Source: Arthrobacter sp. MMS18-M83 (GTDB lineage Bacteria; Actinomycetota; Actinomycetes; Actinomycetales; Micrococcaceae). Taken from it: a stretch of DNA of 64,000 nt. The stretch covers positions 2,790,001 to 2,854,000 of the forward strand of contig NZ_CP113343.1 in NCBI RefSeq assembly GCF_026683955.1. Direction: 5' to 3'. Below are positions 20,835 to 29,246 of this stretch, piece after piece (position 1 is the stretch's first letter; the number at the start of each line of letters is the position of its first letter). The notes under the pieces were generated by a model. That model saw only the letters and a list, made by a program, of their open reading frames with translations. It was not told the DNA's origin and searched no databases. The position numbers and the translations under genes were made by a program.

Positions 20835-22807
20835 TGAGCGAAACCGTACGCACCCAACTGCGAGTCCGCGCCTCTGAACTGGTGGGCCGTGGCTGGCTCA
20901 ACACCGGCGGGAAGTCCCTGGACCTGGAAGCGCTGCGCGGCAAGATCGTGCTGTTGGACTTCTGGACGTTCTGCTGCATCAACTGCCTCCACGTTCTGGA
21001 CGAGCTGCGCCCGCTTGAGGAGAAATACTCTGACGTCCTGGTGACGGTTGGCGTGCACTCTCCCAAGTTCGAGCACGAAGCCGATCCCGTGGCCCTCGCC
21101 TCTGCCGTGGAGCGCTACGAAATCCACCACCCTGTCCTGGACGATCCCGAGCTTGCCACGTGGAAGGCCTACACGGCCCGCGCCTGGCCCACGCTGGTGG
21201 TAGTGGATCCCGAGGGCTATATCGTGGCGCACCTCTCCGGTGAGGGCCACGCAGACGGCCTCGCAGTGCTCCTTGAGGAGCTTGTAGCCGAGCACGAAGC
21301 CAAGGGGACCCTCCACCGCGGTGACGGTCCGTACGTGGCTCCCGTCCCGACGTCGGGCACCCTGCGCTTCCCTGGCAAGGCGACCCAGCTGGACAACGGC
21401 AACTACCTGGTAGTCGATTCCGGCCACCATCGCCTCGTGGAACTGCGCCCGGACCTTGAGACCGTGGAACGCGTCATCGGCTCCGGCACCAAGGGTTACC
21501 TGGACGGCGCCGCGGAAATCGCCCAGTTCAACGAGCCGCAGGGCGTGGCGGTGCTCCCGTCGTCGCTGGCGTGGCAGCTCGGGTACGAAGCAGTGGTCGC
21601 GGACACCGTGAACCACCGCCTCCGCGGCGTTACGCTCAGCTCGGGTTATGTACAGACAGTTGCCGGCAACGGAGTGCAGCGACTGCTCGACGCCGGCCCG
21701 GCCCGCGTGACGGAAAGCGGCGCCGGCGTTTGGGCTGAACACCACGACGCCGGTCCGGCTGACTTCGCGGCCGACGCCCTCGACGTCGGGGTACTGGGTA
21801 TTGGGACCGGGGTGTCCCTGTCCTCGCCGTGGGACGTGGTGTGGAGTGAAAAGCTGCAGCGCGTAATTATCGCGATGGCCGGCACGCACCAGATCTTTGC
21901 CTTCGAGCCTCTCAGCGGCGAGGTATCCATCCTGGCCGGCTCGGGCCTTGAAGGTTTGCTTGACGGAGCTGCCGAGGAAGCCTGGTTCGCCCAGCCTTCC
22001 GGCCTGGCCGTGGATGCAGACCACAACATCTGGGTGGCCGATTCCGAAACCTCGGCATTGCGTCGCCTGGTCCTTGGCGAAACCGGCGTGACCGTTGAGT
22101 CGGCCGTCGGGAAGGGCCTGTTCGATTTCGGCTTCCGGGACGGCAAAGCCCCCGAGGCCCGCCTGCAGCACCCCTTGGGCGTCACAGTGCTCCCTGATGG
22201 TTCCGTGGCCATCGCAGACACTTACAATGGCGCCGTGAGGCGCTACGACCCCGCGACTAAGACGGTGTCCACTTTGGCGAGGGGACTCGCCGAGCCGAGC
22301 GACGTCGTCGTGGTCTACCCGGAAAGCGGCGAACCGCTGCTGGTGGTGGTCGAATCCAACAAGCACCAACTGGTCTTGGTCCCCATCCCTAAGGAAGCCC
22401 AGCAGGTGGACGAGGGTGCATCCCAGACGCAGCGGCCAAAGAGCCCTGTGGCACCGGGAAGCCTGGAGCTCACCGTGCGCTTCACGGCCCCGACCGGTCA
22501 GAAGCTCGACGACCGCTGGGGCGACCCCACCCAGCTGAAGATCTCCTCCACCCCGCCCGAGCTGCTGCTTTCCGGCGGCGGCACATCCGTGGGACTACTA
22601 CGGACCTTGGAGTTGTCCGCGGACGTGCCAGAGGGCATCCTCCACATCACGGCCCGCGCGGCCGCATGTGATGGACCCGAGACCGAGGACGGCGAAATTC
22701 CGGACCACGCCGCGTGCCACCTGTACCAGCAGGACTGGGGGATCCCTGTGGTTTTGCAGGCGGACGGCGATTCCGAGTTGGTGCTTGACCTGCGCGGGAT
22801 GGACTAG
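20834..22807 (+). CDS. NHL-repeat protein with N-terminal thioredoxin domain
   Basis: A 657-residue protein resembling NHLRC2. Residues about 15-160 form a thioredoxin-like domain (LLDFWTFCCINCLHVLDEL, redox motif CINC, and cis-proline region ARAWPTLVVVDPEG). Residues about 175-520 form NHL beta-propeller repeats (PQGVAVLP, QPSGLAVDADHNIWVADS, HPLGVTVLPDGSVAIADTYN). A small C-terminal beta domain follows. There is no signal peptide, so the protein is cytosolic. It is translationally coupled to the CopD-CtaG gene, which suggests, without proof, a thiol-redox role linked to copper or oxidase maturation. Confidence 0.88.
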   Translation: MSETVRTQLRVRASELVGRGWLNTGGKSLDLEALRGKIVLLDFWTFCCINCLHVLDELRPLEEKYSDVLVTVGVHSPKFEHEADPVALASAVERYEIHHPVLDDPELATWKAYTARAWPTLVVVDPEGYIVAHLSGEGHADGLAVLLEELVAEHEAKGTLHRGDGPYVAPVPTSGTLRFPGKATQLDNGNYLVVDSGHHRLVELRPDLETVERVIGSGTKGYLDGAAEIAQFNEPQGVAVLPSSLAWQLGYEAVVADTVNHRLRGVTLSSGYVQTVAGNGVQRLLDAGPARVTESGAGVWAEHHDAGPADFAADALDVGVLGIGTGVSLSSPWDVVWSEKLQRVIIAMAGTHQIFAFEPLSGEVSILAGSGLEGLLDGAAEEAWFAQPSGLAVDADHNIWVADSETSALRRLVLGETGVTVESAVGKGLFDFGFRDGKAPEARLQHPLGVTVLPDGSVAIADTYNGAVRRYDPATKTVSTLARGLAEPSDVVVVYPESGEPLLVVVESNKHQLVLVPIPKEAQQVDEGASQTQRPKSPVAPGSLELTVRFTAPTGQKLDDRWGDPTQLKISSTPPELLLSGGGTSVGLLRTLELSADVPEGILHITARAAACDGPETEDGEIPDHAACHLYQQDWGIPVVLQADGDSELVLDLRGMD

Positions 22808-22824
22808 GCGGGGAAGCGTGAAAC

Positions 22825-23823
22825 CTAAAAGCTCACCAGCGGGGTGACCGTGATGGTGTCGGCGCCGATGTCCAACCGCGTGGTGAAGCTGAAATCGTGG
22901 ACCGCGTTGAGGTCACCGACCAATCCACTGAAGAGGTCGATTTCGCGGGCGGTTACCCGGGCCTTGCCGTTGAGGGGTTCCACTACCCATTGCCCGTCAA
23001 AAGGATCGATGCTGACTTTGGGGTACTCCGTGATTTGCCACTTGATAGTGCCGTCCACCACGCGGCTGTTAGTGACGTGATAGAACGGGCAGTCGGGCTG
23101 GAGCTTTTGCTGCTTGGTGGCTTCGGCGGCACAGTTGTCCAGGAATTCCTTGACCTTGTCGCTGACCACCCTGATCATGGCGTCCGTGGGCTTCGTCAGG
23201 AGGTTGAGGGGTGCCTGGGGCGAAGTGCCGGTGGTCACTGAAGTGCCGGCGGGCGGTGCCGAGAAGTATTTGCCGGTGAGGCTTGCCTCGTATTGGCCAG
23301 GGTAAAACACGGCAAAGCTATTGCGTCCATTGGGCAAGTTGACCGGGACACCGTTCAGGGTGGCCTCGCTTGCGTTGACTACGGTCACCTCGATAGTCGG
23401 CAAGGATGACGGCACGAAGGACCATTTGCCGAAGAACAGCCATTCGGTGCCAGTACGTTCAAGCAGGAAATCCGAGTGCAGTGGCTTGCCATCCATCTGG
23501 TAGTCCATGGGGACCATGACGCGGTTGGCACCGCGGGATTCGGCGTTGCCGAGCTTGACGTCGGTGATCTTCGACGCTGCCGTCTGAAGGGCGGTACCGT
23601 CCAACATGGCGGCGTTGGTGTTGGGCACGGAGGCGCGCAGAAGCCCGAGGGCTTCCCCGCCATGCCCCTTCTGGAGGGCTGCCAGGTATTCGCGAACTTG
23701 CTGCTGCGGACTGGCTACGGAGTTGCTCACGAGATTGATGGAGACGATCGCCGCGGCCACAGCAAGCATCAGACCGAGCAGCCACCCGGCCGCGGTCTTG
23801 ACCAACGCTTGACTCAACTGCAC
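22825..23823 (-). CDS. Conserved hypothetical membrane-anchored extracytoplasmic protein
   Basis: A 332-residue protein with one N-terminal membrane segment (AAGWLLGLMLAVAAAIVSINLV) and a long extracytoplasmic part. The first outer region (about 40-145) resembles the NTF2-like/DUF4878 layout of small anchored lipoprotein-type domains. The middle contains an Ig-like stretch (TIEVTVVNASEATLNGVPV). The C-terminal part holds two cysteines (LDNCAAEATK, QPDCPFYHV) that may form a disulfide. I cannot assign a function. The start is GTG 23823. It converges on the NHL gene, and the 191 bases upstream of it hold no supported gene. Confidence 0.75.
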   Translation of the reverse strand: MQLSQALVKTAAGWLLGLMLAVAAAIVSINLVSNSVASPQQQVREYLAALQKGHGGEALGLLRASVPNTNAAMLDGTALQTAASKITDVKLGNAESRGANRVMVPMDYQMDGKPLHSDFLLERTGTEWLFFGKWSFVPSSLPTIEVTVVNASEATLNGVPVNLPNGRNSFAVFYPGQYEASLTGKYFSAPPAGTSVTTGTSPQAPLNLLTKPTDAMIRVVSDKVKEFLDNCAAEATKQQKLQPDCPFYHVTNSRVVDGTIKWQITEYPKVSIDPFDGQWVVEPLNGKARVTAREIDLFSGLVGDLNAVHDFSFTTRLDIGADTITVTPLVSF

Positions 23824-24014
23824 GCCCTTTACGTTACCTGCAGGGGCCGCATTACTTAGGCATCCTTCCCCTCACGTGGCGGATGGACATGCTGGGGGAA
23901 GGGCCCGACGGCGGGTGGCAGTTCCTTTTTAGCGGCGACGACGCGATGAGGTTCCGACTACTCCGCGGAGCAATTCCCGGCCGAGCTGCGTGCCGAGCGA
24001 CCGTGCCATTCTCT

Positions 24015-24572
24015 TTATGCACGCTTGGCGTACCGGAGGTAGACGACGCCGTTGCCAAAGCGACGCTCATCCAGCAGCTCTAGGTTCATCCCTACGCCGT
24101 CGGGGAGGAACTGTTTGCCGCCTCCGACGACCACCGGCGTGAGGAAGAGACAGAACTCGTCCACCAGGCCGGCTTTAATGGCCTGGGCTGCGAGAACGGT
24201 GCCACCAATGGACATGTCCTGCTCTGACGACTCTTTCAGAGACCGGACGGCTCCGGCGTCGAACTCCCGTTCAATACGCGTCCTGGCGGTGGACGGCCTC
24301 TCCAAGCTGGTGGAGTACACAATCTTGTCCGTGGAGCGCCAAATCTCGGCATAGTCGCGCACGACGGGCGGCTCCTCGGAAAGGGACATGTCCTCCCATG
24401 CGGACATGACCTCGTACATCCGCCTCCCGTACAGATAGGTGCCGATCGGCCGCTCAAGGTCATTGACGAAGCTGTGCACTTCTTCGTCGGGCGTGCTCCA
24501 ATCGAACTTTCCATTGGCATCGGCCGTGTAACCGTCGAGGGACGTGATCCCTGCGTAGATCAGTTTTGCCAT
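24015..24572 (-). CDS. Dihydrofolate reductase family protein (RibD C-terminal domain)
   Basis: A 185-residue protein of the RibD_C/DHFR-like superfamily. It starts MAKLIYAGITSLDGYTADANG, then has YGRRMYEVMSAWE, the IGGTVLAAQAIKAGLVDEF nucleotide-binding segment and LTPVVVGGGKQFLP. These proteins are NADPH-binding reductases of mostly unknown substrate, and this one is a single-domain type not linked to riboflavin genes here. I prefer ATG 24572 because an opening five residues upstream has no support in the family. It is divergent from a DinB gene, with only 45 bases between starts. Confidence 0.87.
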   Translation of the reverse strand: MAKLIYAGITSLDGYTADANGKFDWSTPDEEVHSFVNDLERPIGTYLYGRRMYEVMSAWEDMSLSEEPPVVRDYAEIWRSTDKIVYSTSLERPSTARTRIEREFDAGAVRSLKESSEQDMSIGGTVLAAQAIKAGLVDEFCLFLTPVVVGGGKQFLPDGVGMNLELLDERRFGNGVVYLRYAKRA

Positions 24573-24617
24573 GCACAGACCGTACACACGCGCGACGGCA
24601 ACGGTATAGTGCCCGCC

Positions 24618-25196
24618 ATGGATGAGAAAGCGATTTTGCTCAAATACCTGCGTTCCCGTCGGGGTGAGCTCCTCGCCAAGCTCGACGGACTAGACGAATA
24701 CGACGTCCGCCGGCCCATGACTCCTACCGGAACCAACCTTCTGGGACTCGTCAAGCATGTGGCCAGCGTGGAGCTCGAGTACTTCGGAGAGGTCTTTGGC
24801 CGGCCCAGCGGCAAGGACCTGCCGTGGCTTGCCGACGATGCCGAAGCCGACGCTGACCTGTGGGTTCCGCCAGAAGAGACTCGGGAGGAAATCATTGAAC
24901 TGCACCATTTCTGTGCCGAGCACAGTGATGCAACCATCGAGGCACTGCCGCTCGATGCTCCAGGGGAAGTGCCGTGGTGGTCGGAAGAACGGCGCCGCGT
25001 GACGCTCCACCAGATCCTGGTCCACGTGTGCGTCGAAACAGCCCAGCACTTGGGGCATGCCGACATCCTTCGCGAGCTCATCGACGGCTCGGCCGGGAAA
25101 GGCCCCGGCGACCTGAACTTGTCGCAGCGAAGCACCGAAGAATGGGCCGCGCACCGGGCCCGGATTGAAGCCGCAGCGCGCCTGGCCGTGGGGTAG
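24618..25196 (+). CDS. DinB family protein (DUF664 type)
   Basis: A 192-residue four-helix-bundle protein. The metal-site residues are spaced as in the DinB/YfiT superfamily: VKHVASVELEYFGEVFG (first histidine) and HVCVETAQHLGHADILREL (the second His pair). This fits a metal-dependent thiol-transferase-like fold; the substrate is unknown. The start at ATG 24618 leaves a short divergent promoter region with the DHFR-like gene. A palindromic repeat follows 12 bases after the stop. Confidence 0.85.
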   Translation: MDEKAILLKYLRSRRGELLAKLDGLDEYDVRRPMTPTGTNLLGLVKHVASVELEYFGEVFGRPSGKDLPWLADDAEADADLWVPPEETREEIIELHHFCAEHSDATIEALPLDAPGEVPWWSEERRRVTLHQILVHVCVETAQHLGHADILRELIDGSAGKGPGDLNLSQRSTEEWAAHRARIEAAARLAVG

Positions 25197-25208
25197 CAAA
25201 CCAGACGG

Positions 25209-25249
25209 GAGATCTCGGCACTTTGAGCGCGTCAAAGAGCCGAGATCTC
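25209..25249. repeat. Palindromic intergenic repeat / bidirectional terminator (GAGATCTCGGC family)
   Basis: GAGATCTCGGC at 25209-25219 and its perfect complement at 25239-25249 enclose a second stem, CTTTGA/TCAAAG, at 25221-25237. It lies between convergent genes. The sequence just outside the right arm supplies the TGA stop of the decayed minus-strand gene. A related, split copy lies at 42778-43080. Confidence 0.8.
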
Positions 25250-25250
25250 A

Positions 25251-25861
25251 CGTTTCGATGGAAGCCAGGTCCTTCGAGAACGCCAAGTGCTTGATTTCTT
25301 CAGGATCCGCGTCGAGGTCGATGAGCAGGGCTCCGTGGAGTGCGGCAAACTCACCGCCGGGTATCTGTTGAGCTCCTCTGCCGCGCCTCCGCTGCCAAAG
25401 AGGTCCCCGTATCGGGTGGTGTATTCGACGGTGAGTTCGTCCAGAGGTCGCTCGCGGAGAAAGCTATTTCGTGCAGCGCCTCGTCCGCCCGGGACTCAAT
25501 GTCCGAGTCGTCCCCGACGGTGTCGAAATTGCGCTCATCAACGTCCCCGCCCTCAACGGCATGGAGCGCCGTGAGTATCCCGTCGATGCGAAGCAGCGCG
25601 GCGACCGTCGTGTGCTGCCCGAGGGTCAAAGTCTGGGGGAGATACCCGACATCACCGACGGTGTCGACCCGGCCAAGGGTCGGCGTCAGCTTGCCGGCGA
25701 TCAACCTAGAAGAGTCGATTTTCCTGCACCATTGCGGCCGACTAGTCCAGTCCGCCCGGTGGTCATAGTGCCATAGTGCCATTGAGCCGGTGAAGAGCGG
25801 GAGTGCCGTCAGGCCACTCGAATGACAGGTCGTGCAAGGTGATGGCTGATTGTGCTGACAT
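25251..25861 (-). pseudogene. Decayed ABC-F type ATPase, multiple frameshifts
   Basis: The minus strand begins at ATG 25861 with AITLHDLSFEWPDGTPALH, typical of ABC-F proteins. It then breaks frame, shows a Walker A (GLVGRNGAGKSTLL) in a second frame, and breaks again to RLIAGKLTPTLGRVDTVGDV in a third, followed by GYLPQTLTL. After FSASDL the frame shifts once more, and the rest reads LTVEYTTRYGDLFGSGG and finally a short tail ending KDLASIET. No ABC signature or Walker B is left, so most of the two ATPase domains is deleted. Several independent lesions make a sequencing error unlikely. The tail after the deletion is not recognisably ABC-F and may come from the protein's end or another gene. 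Confidence 0.75.
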
Positions 25862-26292
25862 GAGACACAGTCCTTTGGTTCTTGCCCATCATGGGGCGCA
25901 GTCATGGGTCAGCGTGCTCTCTCCGGGGCGCGAAAACGCGGGCTACTTCGGAGGGCATTGCACCTGACGTACGGACCTTTCAGCAAAGCTGGGCCGCCGG
26001 AATTAGCGACTACAGACAGCTGAAAGAGAGAGTTTTCACCGGGTGCGATTGAGCGCAATCAACCGGTTGGTCACCGAACGTCAGGTGGCTAAGCTCTGCC
26101 GACCTCAGCCTCCATAGCCAAAACCATATCCACAAATGTGTGTAAGCGGCCAATTGCATAACGCCTATCACGCCGGTCCTGAATCGCAGAGTTGAATGAC
26201 GTTTTCAGGCCCAGGAGGTAGCTCCGCCGGGACCTAAGTATCGAGGCTTGAGGGCTCCGGGAAGCACCGTGCCGCACGCGGCCCGGTTATCG
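25862..26292. other. Intergenic region next to pseudogene
   Basis: About 430 bases without a supported gene. A short minus frame ending near 26089 (LHTFVDMVLAMEAEVGRA) looks protein-like but has no start signal or family. With the adjacent ABC-F remnant it may be further decayed coding sequence. Confidence 0.35.
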
Positions 26293-27102
26293 CTAGGGTA
26301 TCCGTGCGAATTCCTGGCGGGATGCCAGGAACGCATTCCCGGTGTGCGCTTCCCGGCAGGTAATCCCCGACTCCTGGGACTGGCAGCTAAAAGTCCCGAC
26401 GTGAATCTCTTGGCCGTATTGGAGCACCTTTGCGCCAGGAACGACAAAGACACCTTGGTTGGTGCACGTCGCGTCCACCGCGCCCGCGGAGGTCAGTGAG
26501 ATCATCGGCGCGTTGCCCCTCGGATCGTCGCAGCGCGGCAGATTCGCGACCACCGAATTGGCCTCGCAACCAACCGCGTTCAAGAAGTCGGGGCGGATGC
26601 CGCACAGCAGATTCCCGCTCGGTGACGTGAAGTAGTAGCCAGTGCCAAAATTTGTCCGATAGTCCTCGGGATTCACGGTGCTGGCCGGCCGTGGAGAGGG
26701 CCCCGTTCCGGCCGACGGGCTGGGCTCCGCGCTAACGCTCGTGGGCGAAGGATTCGGAACCGGTGCGGGTGCCGCGGTCACCGGCGTCGGGACCGTGACC
26801 GTTGCCCCCGTGACGGTCGGAGCCGCCGCCATGTTGAACGGACCCGTTACTAGGCTCAAGGCGGCGAGTAAGCAGGCCGCGACCGTAGCTGCCGCAAGCC
26901 CGGCAGCTACGAGACGCCCCCAATGACGTTTGGCCGGCGAGCGGTGGAAGTCGTGGACGGATCCGCCGACGGCTATGTGGGTGACCTCGGAATTCACGAA
27001 CGACAGAGACCGCTGGCGGCTGTGCTCCAGTTCCTCGTCGGTGATCGTGAGCGCAGGATCGGCGGCTGAGAGCAGGTCGGCGGGGGATTGGTCCTGGCTC
27101 AT
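26293..27102 (-). CDS. Single-pass membrane protein, probable anti-sigma partner with Cys-rich outer domain
   Basis: A 269-residue protein. Residues 1-58 are cytosolic and acidic to basic (SQDQSPADLLSAADPALT). One transmembrane helix follows (LVAAGLAAATVAACLLAALSL), then a Pro/Thr/Ser-rich linker, then an outer domain with six cysteines (NLLCGIRP, VGCEANS, PRCDDPRGN, ATCTNQG, FSCQSQ, GITCREAH), probably three disulfides. That domain resembles the SPSGNxxC...hGFxxSR domain at the end of many actinobacterial secreted or sensor proteins. The start overlaps the ECF sigma factor stop (ATGA), so the cytosolic part may be an anti-sigma segment. The ligand is unknown. Confidence 0.7.
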   Translation of the reverse strand: MSQDQSPADLLSAADPALTITDEELEHSRQRSLSFVNSEVTHIAVGGSVHDFHRSPAKRHWGRLVAAGLAAATVAACLLAALSLVTGPFNMAAAPTVTGATVTVPTPVTAAPAPVPNPSPTSVSAEPSPSAGTGPSPRPASTVNPEDYRTNFGTGYYFTSPSGNLLCGIRPDFLNAVGCEANSVVANLPRCDDPRGNAPMISLTSAGAVDATCTNQGVFVVPGAKVLQYGQEIHVGTFSCQSQESGITCREAHTGNAFLASRQEFARIP

Positions 27103-27628
27103 TCTGTTGCTCCTTCTGACACTGTCTGCTCATGGAGTATTCGGCCTAGTTCCTTGCGGGTCCGGTGCAGGTGCATTCGTACGGCAGTTGCTGATGTGTT
27201 GAGCAGATGGGACACTTCGACGGCGGTGAGTCCGTCCCAATACGTGAGCAGTAACACCTCCCGCTCCTTCGGGGCCAGGCGGTCGATGGCATCCCGCATG
27301 GCGGATCCTTCGGCGGGTGTTCCATGGACGCGCTCCAACCGCAAAGCACCGACAAGCCCGGCAGACCGGGACAAGGACCTGTCATGGTTTCGGAGCACGT
27401 TCTTGGCCACACCGAAGAGGACCATCACCGAGAGGTCATCTCCCTGTCCGGATTTTTCCCAGACAATCCTGAAACCTCAGCGCACAGGTCCTCCGCGGTG
27501 GCGGCGCCATCCGTCCTTCGCCGAAAATAGCGGTAGATACGGTCGTGGGCCGCCGCGTGAGCGGCAAGGAACCGTTTTTCCCTCTCCAGATCCACCAGTT
27601 CCCCCATTGTTTGCAAGCTCATGCCCAC
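27099..27628 (-). pseudogene. ECF-type sigma-70 factor with a one-base frameshift
   Basis: Two frames together make one ECF sigma factor of about 177 residues. The N-terminal part (27628 to about 27474) is a region 2-like segment with AAHDRIYRYFRRRTDGAAT and AEDLCAEV. The C-terminal part has region 4 (RLAPKEREVLLLTYWDGLTA, then SATAVRMHLHRTRKEL). The break is at 27472-27476: GAGGTTTCAGG should read with one more T to give EVFRIVWEKSG. The lesion is in a short T-run, so it could be a sequencing error or a real, perhaps phase-variable, mutation. The start could be GTG 27628 or ATG 27622. If real, region 4 is lost and the anti-sigma partner is orphaned. Confidence 0.75.
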
Positions 27629-27746
27629 TTAAAGTCCGGCAACCAACGAACTGTAACGAGAATCTTGAAAAACTCTCATGATGAGCTTGTGCTCGTATCT
27701 CTGAGGGACCCCCGGCTAGGTCGTAAAAGACCGTCTTCGCTGCAAA

Positions 27747-28181
27747 TCAGGCGGCGACCATGAAAACGTCTACCGGATCCTCGGTCTCCAGGACAAAGCC
27801 GTGGCGTTCGTAGAGGCGTCTGGCCGGGCTGCCCTGGAGCACATTGAGCCGGAACGGCCGGTGGTCCTTGGACTCGCCCATGATCCGACGGAGCACGCCG
27901 GCCCCAAGCCCGTGCCCCTGGAATCCAGGAGCGATGTAGAAATGTTCGATCCACAGCGCATCGGGTTCCGGGCGGACAGCGATGACGCCAGCAGCTTGCC
28001 CTTCGACGGCAATGACGAAGGTGTGTTCCGGTTGGAACGCATTCAAGAAGCGCTCCCGAACCCGGACCGGATCCCAACGCCCAAGCCGCTCCAAATCGCG
28101 ACGCATGACGACGGCGCGCAGTTCCGCGATCCACGCGGCATCAGAAGGCGGGGCGGGACGGAGCGAGAATTCGGCGGGCAC
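27747..28181 (-). CDS. GNAT family N-acetyltransferase
   Basis: A protein of about 144 residues with a GNAT core. It opens FSLRPAPPSDAAWIAELR, has GVIAVRPEPDALWIEHFYIAP (beta4), the acetyl-CoA loop GFQGHGLGAGVLRRIM, and finishes with ARRLYERHGFVLET. The acceptor substrate is unknown. The upstream open frame continues into the neighbouring dehydrogenase, so I place the start at GTG 28181, just before the fold begins; TTG codons about 10-25 bases upstream are alternatives. It is probably the second gene of a unit with the D-2-hydroxyacid dehydrogenase, 45 bases downstream of it. Confidence 0.8.
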   Translation of the reverse strand: MPAEFSLRPAPPSDAAWIAELRAVVMRRDLERLGRWDPVRVRERFLNAFQPEHTFVIAVEGQAAGVIAVRPEPDALWIEHFYIAPGFQGHGLGAGVLRRIMGESKDHRPFRLNVLQGSPARRLYERHGFVLETEDPVDVFMVAA

Positions 28182-28225
28182 TGGACCATTCAACCCCAAT
28201 CTCAACCCCAATCGGCGCCGCCGAA

Positions 28226-29176
28226 TCAACCGGTGAGTACCCGCACCGGATTCCCCCGCACCCACCCGCGGACGTCCTCGAAGGCCTCGCCATAGAAGCG
28301 GGCATAGCTTTGCGAGGTGACGTAGCCCAAGTGCGGTGTCAGCACCGTGCGAGGCGCCGTGAGGAGGGGGTGGTCCGCAGGGAGGGGTTCGACGTCGTAC
28401 ACGTCCAGGGCCGCGCCGCCGAGCCACCCCTCGTTGAGGCCGCGGAGGAGGGCGGCCTCTTCCACGATCGGTCCGCGGGCTGTGTTCACCAGGACGCCTT
28501 CGGGACCGAGGAGCCGCAGTTCGTCCTCCCCAACGAGCCCCCGGGACCGTTCCGATAACCGCACGTGCACGGAGACGACGTCGGCCTCACGGAACAGTGC
28601 CTCTTTGCTCACCTTCCGGGCGCCAGCCGCAGCGGCAGTCTCTTCCGTGAGATTCGGACTCCAAGCAATGACCTCCATGCCGAACGCCTTGCCGTAGCGG
28701 GCGATCTTGCTCCCGATCTTGCCCAGTCCCAGCACTCCAAGGGTCTTTCCCGACAGTTCGAAACCCACGGTGCTCTGCCAGTTTCCGGCGCGCAGCCGAC
28801 GGTCCTCGAACGGCACCTTGCGTGCGAAAGCCAGGAGCAGGGCCCACGTCAGTTCCGGCGCTGCGGCGGGCGAACCGCCTGTTCCACAGACGACGACGCC
28901 CTGCTCCTCGGCAGCGCGCAGGTCAATGGCCGCGTTGGCCATCCCGGTGGTGACCAGGAGTTTCAGCTTGGGCAATTGCCGAAGGAGGCCGGCGTCGAAG
29001 GCGGTCCGTTCCCGCATGGCCATGATGATGTCGAAGTCGCGGAGCGCGTCCGCCGCGTCCGCCAATGGCTCCGTGAAAACGGTGACATCGACGCCGTCGT
29101 CGGCGAGCTCGGCCCACGGTGCGTACTTGTAGGCGACGGTCTGGTAGTCGTCAAGGATGGCGAGGCGCTGGCCCAT
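28226..29176 (-). CDS. D-2-hydroxyacid dehydrogenase family protein
   Basis: A 316-residue NAD-dependent oxidoreductase of the D-isomer-specific 2-hydroxyacid dehydrogenase family. The NAD loop is LGVLGLGKIGSKIARYG. The catalytic Arg is in VNTARGPIV, Glu in YDVEPLPADHP, and His in VLTPHLGYVT. The substrate-binding N-terminal domain includes LVTTGMANAAIDL. The substrate could be a 2-keto acid or phosphoglycerate-like compound and cannot be fixed. The start at ATG 29176 has GAAGGG upstream; an opening nine residues earlier lacks one. Confidence 0.9.
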   Translation of the reverse strand: MGQRLAILDDYQTVAYKYAPWAELADDGVDVTVFTEPLADAADALRDFDIIMAMRERTAFDAGLLRQLPKLKLLVTTGMANAAIDLRAAEEQGVVVCGTGGSPAAAPELTWALLLAFARKVPFEDRRLRAGNWQSTVGFELSGKTLGVLGLGKIGSKIARYGKAFGMEVIAWSPNLTEETAAAAGARKVSKEALFREADVVSVHVRLSERSRGLVGEDELRLLGPEGVLVNTARGPIVEEAALLRGLNEGWLGGAALDVYDVEPLPADHPLLTAPRTVLTPHLGYVTSQSYARFYGEAFEDVRGWVRGNPVRVLTG

Positions 29177-29246
29177 AGAATTCCCTTCGCTTTTCCGGAT
29201 CACGGCGGTCCCGGATACGTGGAAAGTTACACCCCCGAAGCCAGCG

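Noticed and set aside
19590..22369. Long minus-strand frames of 296 and 544 codons opposite the CopD-CtaG and NHL genes
   Set aside because: They are antisense shadows typical of GC-rich codon bias; the plus-strand genes have recognisable domains throughout.
23883..24083. 66-codon plus-strand frame between a hypothetical gene and the DHFR-like gene
   Set aside because: No ribosome binding site, no family and overlap with a confident gene on the other strand.
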